64,000 nucleotides of DNA from Neisseria sp. 83E34 (GCF_001308015.1 NZ_LGYH01000005.1:62001-126000), one strand, 5' to 3'. Shown: positions 33,818 through 43,243, counted from the stretch's first letter. The notes: generated by a model from the sequence alone, not told the origin. Numbers and translations: made by a program.

Positions 33818-35260
33818 TTATTTAGAAATTTCATTAACACGTTGCAACAAACGACTCATCGCCAATACTGCTTCTTCTGGCAGAGTTGATGCACGATCTC
33901 TCAACAGTTTGACAAACTGTTCCAAACGATCCCAACCTTCAGAGCGCTCATACAAATCGAAGAGGGTAATATAAAGTTGAGATTCTTCCGGATACTGCAA
34001 AACCGACTGTTCTAATGTATCAATGGCTTGATCCAACTGTCCATACATCAGTAAAGACTCAACTTCTTTAATTACCATGTCCGTAGGCGAATTGCTGGTG
34101 CTGGTTACCGAATCATTCTCCAACACCAAATCACGGTAATGGGCTTTTAATTGACGCTTAGAAGGCTGCAAATAACCTTTTGCTAATCCGATCTCCCGGA
34201 TTTGCTGCTCATTAGGTCCTTTTTCCAAGTCATCAAACAGCTCATGCTGGCCTAGGCTATATCCCCAACCCAACATTCTTTCTTTCACTTGCCGTCCATA
34301 AGGCCCTAAAGAATAATAAAGTTTCCATAAGTGTCCGGCAAATTGCTCCACTTCATTGTGTTGATAGTCAAGCTTCAAGGCATCAATGATAAGTGCTGCC
34401 GGTTTTTCCGATTTTTGAATAGCTCGGTTATATTGTTGAAGTGCAGTTTCATAACCTACTTGGTTTTTAAGGATTTTAGTGCTGCGTTCAGGCTTCACAA
34501 AACCCATAACCGCATTCATTTCTTCATTCGACAAATCACGCAGTTCTTGAGTACCTTTAGCTACAACAATCGTACTGCGTTTAGATGCACGTTTCTGAGG
34601 GGCAACTGAACCAGATGGAACAGGCTGATGAGCAGTTTTCGCACTTGCCACATCCTCGCCACCCAAGCCTGTCTTCTCGCCGATTTGATGCGCTACTTCC
34701 TGCATACTCCAGCCCAACTTCGCCTCCGCAACCACACGCAAGGGTAAGTTGTTTGAGTCTTGCATCAAACCTTCACGAACATAATCAGACAGACTCTCAT
34801 TCGACAAAATATCAGCATGTCTGTCCAAAGTGGTTGCCAACAGATCTATATTTCCAGTACTCAGGCTCAAATTGGCCAGCTCATGCACCAATTTTTCAGG
34901 AGCACTGCCTTCCATTTTATTAAGATAACCGGCTAAAGATGCGGCTGCCTTATCTTCATACCCAAATTGCTTATAAACCTGATATTCGGTCAACGGATCC
35001 ACTTCTTTGGCAGAAACGGAAGTCGCACCGGGGTCAATACCTCCTGTGTCCCACTCCCAATCTTGGTCGTCTGTTTCTTCCACAGTTTGGCTGACCATAT
35101 CCAGCCATTCGCCAGAAGACTGTTCTGCCTCATTATTTTGGGGACGTTTAAATGCCGGTTTGGTTGTCGTTTTATTATCCTTTTTGTTTTGCTTTAAGCG
35201 CACAAAAAGGGCGACAATTACCAGTGCACCCAATAATCCTATTAACAGCGAGTAATTCAA
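33818..35260 (-). CDS. Membrane-anchored FimV-like helical protein
   Basis: A 480-residue protein and first gene of the operon. Residues 5-22 form one membrane helix; an acidic linker (about 45-90) follows. Segment DPLTEYQVYKQFGYEDKAAASLAGYLNK (from about 88) and the final TPR-like part (LLMYGQLDQAIDTLEQSVLQYPEESQL) resemble the cytoplasmic repeats of FimV, which in Pseudomonas controls type IV pilus polarity and cAMP. It lacks the periplasmic LysM half, so it is FimV-like in one half only. Ribosome site GGGAG lies upstream of ATG 35260. Confidence 0.65.
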   Translation of the reverse strand: MNYSLLIGLLGALVIVALFVRLKQNKKDNKTTTKPAFKRPQNNEAEQSSGEWLDMVSQTVEETDDQDWEWDTGGIDPGATSVSAKEVDPLTEYQVYKQFGYEDKAAASLAGYLNKMEGSAPEKLVHELANLSLSTGNIDLLATTLDRHADILSNESLSDYVREGLMQDSNNLPLRVVAEAKLGWSMQEVAHQIGEKTGLGGEDVASAKTAHQPVPSGSVAPQKRASKRSTIVVAKGTQELRDLSNEEMNAVMGFVKPERSTKILKNQVGYETALQQYNRAIQKSEKPAALIIDALKLDYQHNEVEQFAGHLWKLYYSLGPYGRQVKERMLGWGYSLGQHELFDDLEKGPNEQQIREIGLAKGYLQPSKRQLKAHYRDLVLENDSVTSTSNSPTDMVIKEVESLLMYGQLDQAIDTLEQSVLQYPEESQLYITLFDLYERSEGWDRLEQFVKLLRDRASTLPEEAVLAMSRLLQRVNEISK

Positions 35261-35423
35261 GAAACTCTCCCGATTTATACAGTAAACCTATAAATACTTA
35301 ATTTATCAAAACAAATAGAGAAAATTGGTATCAATAGGCTGTTAATTCCTCAGATGTGGATGATAGCATGACTTCCTTATATCAGTCATTTCACAAATAT
35401 TTCTTTACGCCTAAAAATACCGA

Positions 35424-36746
35424 TTATCTAAAAAAAAGACCGATAGACTCAACATGTGCCGTTTGCGGAAACATATTCATAATACCTACTTCTTTGAATT
35501 TATAGCCTTTTTCAATTATTACATGAGCATCCCTAGCAAATGTTGCAGGATTGCAGGAAACATACACTATCCGCTTAGGCATAAAAGGTTTACACAATGC
35601 TTTAACAATTTCATACGCTCCGCTTCGCGGCGGGTCAAGTAATATCTTGTCTATTTCACCCCATTTTCGAATATCCGCTTCTGTAATTGAAAACAAATCT
35701 GCTGTTTCAAAATGTGTATTCTCTGCACAACCGTTAATTTTGGCATTCTTTCGTGCCCGTTGCACTAGATGCTCTGCACCCTCTATACCTAAAACATGTG
35801 CACCACTTTTGGCTATCGGCAAAGTAAAATTGCCCAATCCACAAAATAAATCTATAACCCTTTCTTCTGGCTTAGGCTCAAGCATTCGAACAGCCCGCTC
35901 AATCATCAATGTGTTTAATTCCTGATTAATTTGCGTAAAATCACCAGGCCTGAATGGCATCCGCACGCCAAATTCAGGTATTTCATAAAACAAATCTGGC
36001 ATATTTTCCGGATAAAAAGGATTAGCTTGACTTTGTTTGGTTTGCAGCCAAATTTGCCAAACTGAGCGTTTGGTTTGTAAATGCCTGTCTGAAAATATTT
36101 TTAGCTTATCCAAGTCTTTTTCAGACAGGCATGTGTTTGTACGGATATTTAAAGCAGTAAGGAGCTTGCCGACTGAAAATTCTACATATTCCACAACAAC
36201 ATTATCAGAAACGCTGCCTAATAACGTACGCAAATGCGGCAACACTTCTTCTACATGCGGCGGTAAAACAGGGCACTCGTTTAAATTCACCACTTCATTA
36301 CTACGTCGAGAACGAAATCCGAGCAATAGCCTGCTCTGTTTGTTTTTTGACACACTTAAACGTGCACGATGGCGATAAGCCCAAGCGCTGCCATAAATCG
36401 GAGGCAGAATATCTTCCGGCTGTACTTTCCCGATGCGCAATAACTGCTCTTCCATCACCCTTTGCTTGAATGCCACTTGCGCTTCTACCGAAGCATGTTG
36501 CAATACGCAACCACCGCACACGCCAAAATGCTGACACGCAGGTTCTATGCGGTCGGGTGAGGCATGATAAATATGGGTTACATCCGCTTCATCAAAACTT
36601 TTCTTGCTTCGTGTCACATGAAAAGCAACTTCTTCTCCCGGCAAAGCACCTTGTATAAAAACAGTCTTACCGTCAGCGCGCGCGACGCCCCGCCCTTCGT
36701 AATCTACAGCAAAAACTTTTGCCTTACCTTGTATACTGCCCTGCAT
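35424..36746 (-). CDS. rlmD: 23S rRNA (uracil1939-C5)-methyltransferase RlmD
   Basis: A 440-residue SAM- and [4Fe-4S]-dependent methyltransferase. Cluster cysteines are Cys71, Cys77 and Cys80 (CQHFGVCGGC) plus one in NECPVL; the SAM loop is DLFCGLGNFT and the catalytic Cys is in YVSCNPATFARD. An N-terminal TRAM domain occupies about 1-60. Oddity: a complete inverted DUS pair (36081-36132) lies in frame in the middle of the gene and adds about 17 residues (CLSEK ... IFSDRH) without breaking the frame. Confidence 0.93.
   Translation of the reverse strand: MQGSIQGKAKVFAVDYEGRGVARADGKTVFIQGALPGEEVAFHVTRSKKSFDEADVTHIYHASPDRIEPACQHFGVCGGCVLQHASVEAQVAFKQRVMEEQLLRIGKVQPEDILPPIYGSAWAYRHRARLSVSKNKQSRLLLGFRSRRSNEVVNLNECPVLPPHVEEVLPHLRTLLGSVSDNVVVEYVEFSVGKLLTALNIRTNTCLSEKDLDKLKIFSDRHLQTKRSVWQIWLQTKQSQANPFYPENMPDLFYEIPEFGVRMPFRPGDFTQINQELNTLMIERAVRMLEPKPEERVIDLFCGLGNFTLPIAKSGAHVLGIEGAEHLVQRARKNAKINGCAENTHFETADLFSITEADIRKWGEIDKILLDPPRSGAYEIVKALCKPFMPKRIVYVSCNPATFARDAHVIIEKGYKFKEVGIMNMFPQTAHVESIGLFFR
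36081..36132. repeat. DUS inverted pair inside rlmD
   Basis: ATGCCTGTCTGAAAA and its perfect complement, 21 bases apart, inside the coding frame. Elsewhere such pairs are intergenic. The 52-base length leaves the frame open when both DUS are read. Confidence 0.85.
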
Positions 36747-36883
36747 TTTGACAACCTTAATATGCCTACCTTTCGGCCGACACTGACAAAATCCGATATT
36801 TTCTCACAAAACCATTGAAAATGCGGTATGATTTCCTCTTGATTTTAACAACCACAACATACTTTTAAAAAAGATAATTCACA

Positions 36884-37876
36884 ATGAATAAAACTGGATT
36901 AGGTCTGTTTCTTGCCATATTCAGCGGCGCAGCAGCAGCCAACACACCCCTGCCAGACGTCCAACCTTACTCGGAAGGCCAACACGTTTTTATCAATATC
37001 CCTCAACAAAGACTGTTTCTCTATACCAACGGTGAACTTACCAAAGCGTACCCTGTTGCCGTAGGCAAAGCAGCTACCCAAACCAATTTGGGCCGCCATC
37101 TCATCGGTGCCAAAGCTTATAACCCGACTTGGCATATCCCGAAATCAATTCAAAAAGAATTGAAAAACGGTAAAACTACCATACCTCCGGGGCCGAGTAA
37201 CCCACTGGGGCCGGTGTTTGTTCGCATGGGCGATCCCAAACTCGGCTTAGGCATTCACGGCACCAATGCCCCTGCAAGTGTTCCGGGAGTACGCAGCCAT
37301 GGTTGCGTACGAATGAAATCGCCTGACGCACTGGAATTTGCCAAAACCATCAATACCGGTACGCCTGTTGATGTGATTTATCAAATGGCTTCACTTAATA
37401 CCGATGCCAATAACAACCTTTGGTTGGCAGCCTATCGTGATCCTTACCGCCAAAACAACTTAGATATAAAAGCCTTGGAAGCCAGCGTGAAAAAATGGGC
37501 TAAAGCTCATGGCAAAACCGTGCATACCAAACGCTTAGCTCTTGTATTAAAAAACAAAACCGGTGCGCTCAACTGTATCACCTGCGGTTCGAAAAACGGA
37601 AAAGTGCCAAGCTCACTGAAATCACTGGCTTGGACAAACGGCGATGGCGAATTAAGCAAATCCGTAGCGCCTCCGCCGAAGCCAGTACCGCAACAAGACG
37701 AAGTATTACCTGAAGGCAGCGAAATTGAAATCGACGCCGGCACCGACACCCTGCCCGCTTCGGAACGCGCACCCCAAGCTCCTCAAACAGAGCAGGAACC
37801 AACATACTTCAATGCTATTCCTCCTGCCTCTGATGATTACCAGCCAGAAAATAATGGCACTTCACACTTGTTTTAA
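36884..37876 (+). CDS. L,D-transpeptidase (YkuD family)
   Basis: A 330-residue periplasmic enzyme that forms or edits peptidoglycan crosslinks via a Cys nucleophile. The signal peptide ends near AAA-N (about 19). A YkuD domain at about 33-166 carries HGTN (from His125) and SHGCVRM with catalytic Cys141. After it comes a basic segment (about 190-240) and an acidic Pro/Glu-rich tail (about 255-330) typical of wall-spanning linkers. Two cysteines (NCITCGS) sit between them. A homologue of the Neisseria Ldt enzymes is likely; which one is unclear. Confidence 0.9.
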   Translation: MNKTGLGLFLAIFSGAAAANTPLPDVQPYSEGQHVFINIPQQRLFLYTNGELTKAYPVAVGKAATQTNLGRHLIGAKAYNPTWHIPKSIQKELKNGKTTIPPGPSNPLGPVFVRMGDPKLGLGIHGTNAPASVPGVRSHGCVRMKSPDALEFAKTINTGTPVDVIYQMASLNTDANNNLWLAAYRDPYRQNNLDIKALEASVKKWAKAHGKTVHTKRLALVLKNKTGALNCITCGSKNGKVPSSLKSLAWTNGDGELSKSVAPPPKPVPQQDEVLPEGSEIEIDAGTDTLPASERAPQAPQTEQEPTYFNAIPPASDDYQPENNGTSHLF

Positions 37877-37894
37877 TACCGGTCGTTTAACGGA

Positions 37895-37930
37895 ACAATG
37901 CCTGTCTGAAAAGTTTCAGACAGGCATTGT
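37895..37930. terminator. DUS inverted-pair terminator
   Basis: ACAATGCCTGTCTGAAA pairs with its complement with almost no loop, 18 bases past the transpeptidase stop and facing the GNAT gene. Confidence 0.78.
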
Positions 37931-38035
37931 TTCATATATTCTTAATGGCCATTAAATCACAATTGCCGCAGGCCGTATACAGCTATAATCCACACAGCAT
38001 CACAGGAATCAAACTAAAAACCATACGAAACCGCA

Positions 38036-38869
38036 CTACCCCTTGAACTCTTCAACCTTGCAGACAAAGTGATGGCCGGTAATATCAAATCCGTGGCGGA
38101 AATATAAACGGCGGGCATCGGTACGGTCTTGGCCAACAGTTGAATTAATCTGAATTTGAGTAATACCTTCTTGCCGTGCAATTTTAGCCACTTCGGCCAA
38201 CAAACGCGCCGCATACCCCTTGCCACGGCTGCTGGGAATCGTTACTACATCATCGATATGGATATAGATGCCGCTGACTAAGTTTACGGAAACGCGGAAA
38301 CCGCACACAGCTAACGCGCTGCTCTTTCCCTCTTCAAAAATACCCAGCAAACGATAGCCCTGTGGGCGTTGCAGAGTATTAACCTGCTCAACAAAACGGT
38401 TCACATCAGTCAGCATCGGACGCAAAATACTTAATGCTGCAAACGCAGTTGCAGTTTCCGCGGGTTCAATTTCACGCAGGCCTTCAATAACTTCTGTATC
38501 GGAGGCAGGCACCTGAGCAGCGCTTGCAGCAGCTTCTGCCGGTTTCCTTTCCTCTGCACCCCCTTCTTGATCTTCGCGTTCGTCAATCAGGGCATTACAG
38601 TTCATGACCCGTAAATCATTATCGGCGGCAAAATCCATCAGAAAACGGAACATTGCCGGATTAATTTCTTCCAGATTTTTATGCACGGCAACACAGCGCA
38701 CATTGTCCACCAATAAAGGGCGCACCCATTGATGGTAAGACAGCCGGTTGCCTTTATCGAATGAAGACAAAATGCCGCATAAGCGCTCCGACCAATCGCT
38801 TGGACGGAAAGTTTTACCTTTGCTGGTCGTACCGTGAATAATTATTTCATCAATATTGCAAACTAACAT
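38036..38869 (-). CDS. DUF3579 - GNAT acetyltransferase fusion
   Basis: A 277-residue two-domain protein. Residues 1-95 match DUF3579 (IIIHGTTSKGKTFRPSDWSERL; RLSYHQWVRPLLVDNVRCV). A Glu/Ala-rich linker (about 97-130) leads to a GNAT acyltransferase domain (about 135-277) with the acetyl-CoA loop PSSRGKGYAARLL (near 212-224) and a final YFRHGFDITGHHF. DUF3579 occurs as a separate small protein in other Betaproteobacteria, as I recall. The substrate is unknown. GNAT proteins that end RRLYFRHGF often act on amino groups of metabolites or proteins. Confidence 0.82.
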   Translation of the reverse strand: MLVCNIDEIIIHGTTSKGKTFRPSDWSERLCGILSSFDKGNRLSYHQWVRPLLVDNVRCVAVHKNLEEINPAMFRFLMDFAADNDLRVMNCNALIDEREDQEGGAEERKPAEAAASAAQVPASDTEVIEGLREIEPAETATAFAALSILRPMLTDVNRFVEQVNTLQRPQGYRLLGIFEEGKSSALAVCGFRVSVNLVSGIYIHIDDVVTIPSSRGKGYAARLLAEVAKIARQEGITQIQINSTVGQDRTDARRLYFRHGFDITGHHFVCKVEEFKG

Positions 38870-39311
38870 AATGCCCTCTTTAATTTGGTTTTATCGAGTT
38901 TGGCATACGCACAAACTGCATTAATCATGCAGATTATACATAGGTTTGAGTGGTTTAAACATCACTCCTAGCCGGATTGTAATTTTATTTCTTTCAGCAC
39001 TTGAAACGCACGGACAACATCCGCATCGTTTTACGGATGCCTTCGCCGATTTATTTGTTGAAACTGAATTAAATAACAGCTTATAAACTTTAACGTAACT
39101 TAAAAGAAATTTTATTTCTATTTTTATGCAACATTTTGGTCAATCCAAACCTGCCAAGAAAATTGAAGAAGCGATACTTGAAACATAGTCACCCCTAAAC
39201 TGTACACAAAGAAAACACTGATACTTTTAACAACAGAAGTCTTCCACAAAGTTTTATGCCTGTCTGAAAAGTTTTCAGACAGGCATTGTAGATTAAGCAG
39301 TTAAAACGTAT
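38870..39311. other. Gene-free stretch upstream of the GNAT gene
   Basis: About 440 bases. It holds a DUS pair at 39258-39290 and two very short frames (for example from ATG 39126, 20 codons) that I do not accept as genes. No miniature element is seen. Confidence 0.45.
39258..39290. terminator. DUS inverted-pair terminator
   Basis: ATGCCTGTCTGAAAA pairs with TTTTCAGACAGGCAT; on the minus strand it follows the flavoprotein stop by about 20 bases. Confidence 0.75.
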
Positions 39312-41168
39312 TTAAGCGGATGCTTCTTTAACTGCACGGAAAGCTTCATCCACTGCATTTTGCAGATACGGCATCCATGCCACGTCGCAACCTGCCATAA
39401 AGATGTTACCCACCGGCTTGCGCATGGCGCGGGTGGTACGCTCCATAGACTGCTCCGTATCGGCAAGCTCCGCCTGTTCGTAGCTATATCCGTGCGCCCA
39501 GCGGTTCAGGGTTATATCAACCAACATTTCATCGAAATTTTCCCCTGCCAATTCATATAGATGACGCAATTGGCCTAACAATTCTGTTTTAAGCGCGTCA
39601 TAGCTTTGTGCAAACAGTTTTCTGCGGCCATTACGATATTGCTCGCGGATATTTTCACCGGTGAAATCAGTGGCAATCCGAACAGCATGCACAATTATTG
39701 GTTCATCCGGGCTCTGTTGTGCCTGATAACCACCGATATTGACCGGATCTTCAAGCTGTATCAAGCAATAAGGAGAACTTGGGGCATAAAGTGAATACAC
39801 GCCGAGCTTTTTAAAAGCTTGCGCGTTTTTTACCAAAACTTTGGCATATACCATCGGTACTTTCACGCAGCTCAATTCAGCTTTTTTCTGCGCTTCCGGC
39901 ATCTGAGGGATAATGCGGGCCGCCAACGCGCTGTGTCCGGCAAAAATACATTTCTTGGCCTGCACTTGCACAAGCTGCTGATCATCGTGTTTCAAATAAG
40001 CCACCGCCACGCCTTCGGCATTGTTTTCAGCCAATAAAGCAGTGCAGTTTAAGCGGATGCGTGTGGAATTTTCAGGAAGGTCGAGTTTGCTGTAATCGAA
40101 TTTGGCCAACACAATATCTTCCATCGTATTACCTGCAGCTATGCTGGGGATGAGTTTGCGAACCAGCAATCGGGCGATCGAAGCATTGCCATCGGGAAAA
40201 TGATAAATATACGGCTCTTTTTCTTCTTCGCCATCTTCTTCAGGCAAACCTAAGTTCTGGACGCCCGGATAGTTTTCTTCCAATGCTTCCATTACGGAAA
40301 TAGCGCTGATAGGATGGCCCCAATATTCGGAACTGATGTCTTTCAGATAATTAAGCGCCCCCTCCGGCAGCTTTACGGTGTCTTTCAGAAAGTCATAATA
40401 ACTGGTTTCTTCTGCAAACTCGATGCGCTGGCGTTTTTTCTTACCTTTTAAATAGTTGGTTTTACCGGTATAAAGCTCAATCAGCGCCTGCTTGGCATCG
40501 TCGGCCAATGGAAACCGGCGGATAATTTCTGCGGCATTTTCTTTACCCGTTTCAGGCAAGCTTGCCACCACGGCTGCCTTACCGAATATTTCAGGACTAA
40601 AGAACGCACCTTGTTTGAGCTGCCATTTTTTCTCGTATAAATCACGGTCGAAATATTGCTCGAATTTTTTATAGTCCACACCTAAGCTTTCCAAAAGCGA
40701 ATGTGCTTGCTTGGAAAAAGTAGTTTTCGGTGAATCCAGCGATTCGCTGCCGCCATATGTGATGAATGTACGGCCTTGATAGCTGAACTCATTACGCTTG
40801 GCGTGACCGCCAAAATCATCGTGGTTATCCAACACCAGCACTTTGGCTTCGGGATGTTTCTGGCGGTAGAGATAGGCCGAAGTCAAACCGCTGATACCGC
40901 CACCGATAACCACCAAATCATAATGCTCCAACGCTTTACCGGGCAGCGTGTAGTTTTTGCCAAACATGGCCATACTGTGTGCAGCGGTTTCACTACCCTC
41001 GTGATCACCACGCAAACCGTTGAGTGCGGGCGGATAGTAAATTTTAACGGTGTTTTCAGGCTGCGCCGGGCGGTATTCTTTTTGGCAAGCGCTAAACATC
41101 AGGCTGCCGGTTAAAGCAGCCGACCCCTGGAGAAAGTAGCGGCGGGAAATTTTGTGTTGCATTGTCAT
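39312..41168 (-). CDS. Tat-exported FAD-dependent oxidoreductase (spermidine dehydrogenase-like)
   Basis: A 618-residue periplasmic flavoprotein. Twin-arginine signal SRRYFLQGSAAL (8-19) runs into LMFSAC, which looks like a lipobox (Cys28), so it may be a Tat lipoprotein. Segment YYPPALNGLRGDHEGSETAAHSM and the Rossmann loop DLVVIGGGISGLTSAYLYR (about 83-101), then LDNHDDFGGHAKRNEF, resemble Pseudomonas spermidine dehydrogenase SpdH. The C-terminus has a second FAD motif (GNIFMAGCDVAW). The substrate, probably a polyamine or other amine, is inferred. Start ATG 41168 or 41162. No partner cytochrome gene is adjacent. Confidence 0.82.
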   Translation of the reverse strand: MTMQHKISRRYFLQGSAALTGSLMFSACQKEYRPAQPENTVKIYYPPALNGLRGDHEGSETAAHSMAMFGKNYTLPGKALEHYDLVVIGGGISGLTSAYLYRQKHPEAKVLVLDNHDDFGGHAKRNEFSYQGRTFITYGGSESLDSPKTTFSKQAHSLLESLGVDYKKFEQYFDRDLYEKKWQLKQGAFFSPEIFGKAAVVASLPETGKENAAEIIRRFPLADDAKQALIELYTGKTNYLKGKKKRQRIEFAEETSYYDFLKDTVKLPEGALNYLKDISSEYWGHPISAISVMEALEENYPGVQNLGLPEEDGEEEKEPYIYHFPDGNASIARLLVRKLIPSIAAGNTMEDIVLAKFDYSKLDLPENSTRIRLNCTALLAENNAEGVAVAYLKHDDQQLVQVQAKKCIFAGHSALAARIIPQMPEAQKKAELSCVKVPMVYAKVLVKNAQAFKKLGVYSLYAPSSPYCLIQLEDPVNIGGYQAQQSPDEPIIVHAVRIATDFTGENIREQYRNGRRKLFAQSYDALKTELLGQLRHLYELAGENFDEMLVDITLNRWAHGYSYEQAELADTEQSMERTTRAMRKPVGNIFMAGCDVAWMPYLQNAVDEAFRAVKEASA

Positions 41169-41486
41169 CTCTAAATTGTGTATTTTTTATGAGCTCGGGA
41201 TTATAAAACCTTATACCAACTTAAACAATCTTTACAGTTATAAAATTACATTTATCTACAAAGTTTTCAGACAGGCATAAACCTTGTATAGTCAATCAAC
41301 TTAAAAGTTGGGATAACAACGCGCGCCTTGAATGTTTGTATGCCCATTATTTTCAGATTGCGCTTCCCAGCTGCACGGCCACTCACTTTCTTTACTTTGC
41401 CAACATAAGCAAAGAAAGGCGGCCGCAGTTGCCAAGATTTGCTAATAATTTAAGCGTTCGACTTTTTTAAGTTGGTCGAAAAATAG
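41169..41486. repeat. Possible third miniature element in the 41169-41537 gap
   Basis: GTATAGTCAATCAACTTAAAAG (from about 41286) and CTTTTTTAAGTTGGTCGA (from about 41462) are inverted repeats like those of the other elements. The core of about 150 bases differs and contains a hairpin CTTTCTTT...AAAGAAAG near 41388-41416. A lone DUS complement lies at about 41267. No gene seen. Confidence 0.5.
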
Positions 41487-41527
41487 ACCATGCCTGTCTG
41501 AAAAAACATTTTTCAGACAGGCATGGT
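41487..41527. terminator. DUS inverted-pair terminator of dld
   Basis: ACCATGCCTGTCTGAAAAA pairs with its complement, 11 bases past the dld stop on the minus strand. Confidence 0.78.
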
Positions 41528-41537
41528 CATTATTGCA

Positions 41538-43226
41538 TTACGCCCAATGTTTCTTTTTCGATGTTTTGCCAATACCCGGATTAAAACTGTTGGTCGGATC
41601 AAGCTTGCGGTAAAACTGTTTCAGCGCCGGCTTGGCTTCATAAAGGTGGCCGACATTATGCTCGGCTGGATACTGCGCACCGCGCTCATCCAAAAGATGC
41701 AGCATTTCATGCTCAAGCGCCATGCAATCGTGCCCTTTTTTCACGATATAGTCTTGATGGAACACATGGCACATAAAATGACCGTAATAAAGTTTGTGGC
41801 TGATTTTACTGCTGATTTCTTCAGGCAGGTGTTCGAACCAATCGCGGTCGTCGCGTCGCAGGGCAATATCCAGTGCCACAATATCTTCCACTTCTTTATC
41901 ATGCACCGCACGGTAACGCACTGCGGCAGAAGCCACGGCAAAGCGGTGCAGCATGGCGGCTTGTGTTTCTTCCGGGCAGCATTCAAAATAATCGCCCGAT
42001 TTTTCAGCAAAATAATTTTTCAAAAACACGCGCGCTTCTTCCACGCCTTCTCCGCCCATTTTCAAAATCAAATGGTGTTCGAAGCGGTTCCGGTAGTCGC
42101 GCAAAGATTGCGGCAAATGCTCCGGCAAAAATTTGCTGATTTTTTGCAAGGCTTTATCGGAAAAATGCTTGGGCAGAAAATTCAGCTTTTTGCCGAACCG
42201 GTCAACTTTTGCTTTGTAATCAAAAAGTTTAGGCAGATTATGTGTGCCGAATTTTTTAATTACCCAAAACGTATCTTTGCCGTACACCGCTGCAATGTCA
42301 AAAGCATCCCGGTGAATGTATTCGCCGGATATGGGCAGGCTTTTGAATCCGCCCAAAATGGTGCGGCGGATATCGGTTAGTTCGTTGATGTCGTTAGTGC
42401 CTATATAGAAAACAGCTGTATTTTTTTCCAACGGGAACGTATCCAGCCTCACGGCAAACACCATCAGCTTGCCCGCGCAGCCCGAAGCTTCGTAATGTCG
42501 CGCCGGGTCGGCATTAAAGCGGGCGGCGGTGGGTTCGTCCACTTGGCGGACATGGTTGCAATAAGCATGATCGTGCCCTTTTCCGGCATCGCGGGTGATG
42601 TCTTTTTGCTGGTAATGATAGCCTTGCAGATTGGTAAGGATTTCTTCAGGCGTTTCGCCCAAATCAATACCCAAGTGGTTGATTAATTGCAATTCGCCCG
42701 CTTCGTTTAGCTGGGCAAACAATGCCATTTCCGTGTAGGCCGGGCCACGCTGCACCAGAGCCCCGCCCGAATTGTTGCACACTCCGCCCAACACAGATGC
42801 GCCGATGCATGAAGAGCCGATCACCGAATGCGGCTCCCGACCCAACGGCTTCAGCAGTAATTCGAGCTGGTTTAAAGTGGCACCGGGTAAGCAGACGACT
42901 TGTTCATTCTGGTTGATGGGCTGGATAATGTTCATGCGCATGGTGTTCACAATCACGATATCGCGGTCGTAATCATTGCCGTCAGGGGTAGAGCCGCCGG
43001 TCAGGCCGGTGTTTGCTGCTTGTGTGAGCACAATCACATCTGCCTCCACACAAGTTTTCAGCACTTGCCATTGCTCCAGCAACGTGCCCGGACGTACCAC
43101 CGCCAATGCTTTGCCCTCGCCGAAGCGGTAGCCTTGGCGGTAAGGCTCGGTTTTGGCGAGGTCGGTAATGATATGCGGTTGGCCTACAATTTCTGTAAGC
43201 CTTTGGATGAATTGGGTTGCAGTCAC
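41538..43226 (-). CDS. dld: Quinone-dependent D-lactate dehydrogenase
   Basis: A 562-residue FAD enzyme that oxidises D-lactate to pyruvate and feeds electrons to quinone at the inner membrane. The FAD-binding PCMH block reads LTQAANTGLTGGSTPDG (near 67-83) and VIGSSCIGASVLGGVCNNSGGALVQRGPAYTE (near 135-166), as in E. coli Dld; the C-terminal membrane-binding part includes FGTHNLPKLFDYKAKVDR. Length is close to E. coli (571). It is followed upstream in the same direction by a TSUP permease gene 17 bases away, so lactate use may be co-expressed with it. Confidence 0.93.
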   Translation of the reverse strand: MTATQFIQRLTEIVGQPHIITDLAKTEPYRQGYRFGEGKALAVVRPGTLLEQWQVLKTCVEADVIVLTQAANTGLTGGSTPDGNDYDRDIVIVNTMRMNIIQPINQNEQVVCLPGATLNQLELLLKPLGREPHSVIGSSCIGASVLGGVCNNSGGALVQRGPAYTEMALFAQLNEAGELQLINHLGIDLGETPEEILTNLQGYHYQQKDITRDAGKGHDHAYCNHVRQVDEPTAARFNADPARHYEASGCAGKLMVFAVRLDTFPLEKNTAVFYIGTNDINELTDIRRTILGGFKSLPISGEYIHRDAFDIAAVYGKDTFWVIKKFGTHNLPKLFDYKAKVDRFGKKLNFLPKHFSDKALQKISKFLPEHLPQSLRDYRNRFEHHLILKMGGEGVEEARVFLKNYFAEKSGDYFECCPEETQAAMLHRFAVASAAVRYRAVHDKEVEDIVALDIALRRDDRDWFEHLPEEISSKISHKLYYGHFMCHVFHQDYIVKKGHDCMALEHEMLHLLDERGAQYPAEHNVGHLYEAKPALKQFYRKLDPTNSFNPGIGKTSKKKHWA

Positions 43227-43243
43227 GATTTATTCTCCGTTGT

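Noticed and set aside
38990-39190. Two short frames (about 20-24 codons) in the GNAT upstream gap
   Set aside because: No ribosome sites, no similarity that I can recall, chance length.
41523-42380. 285-codon plus-strand frame opposite dld
   Set aside because: Antisense to an enzyme with all its motifs; no ribosome site or family match.
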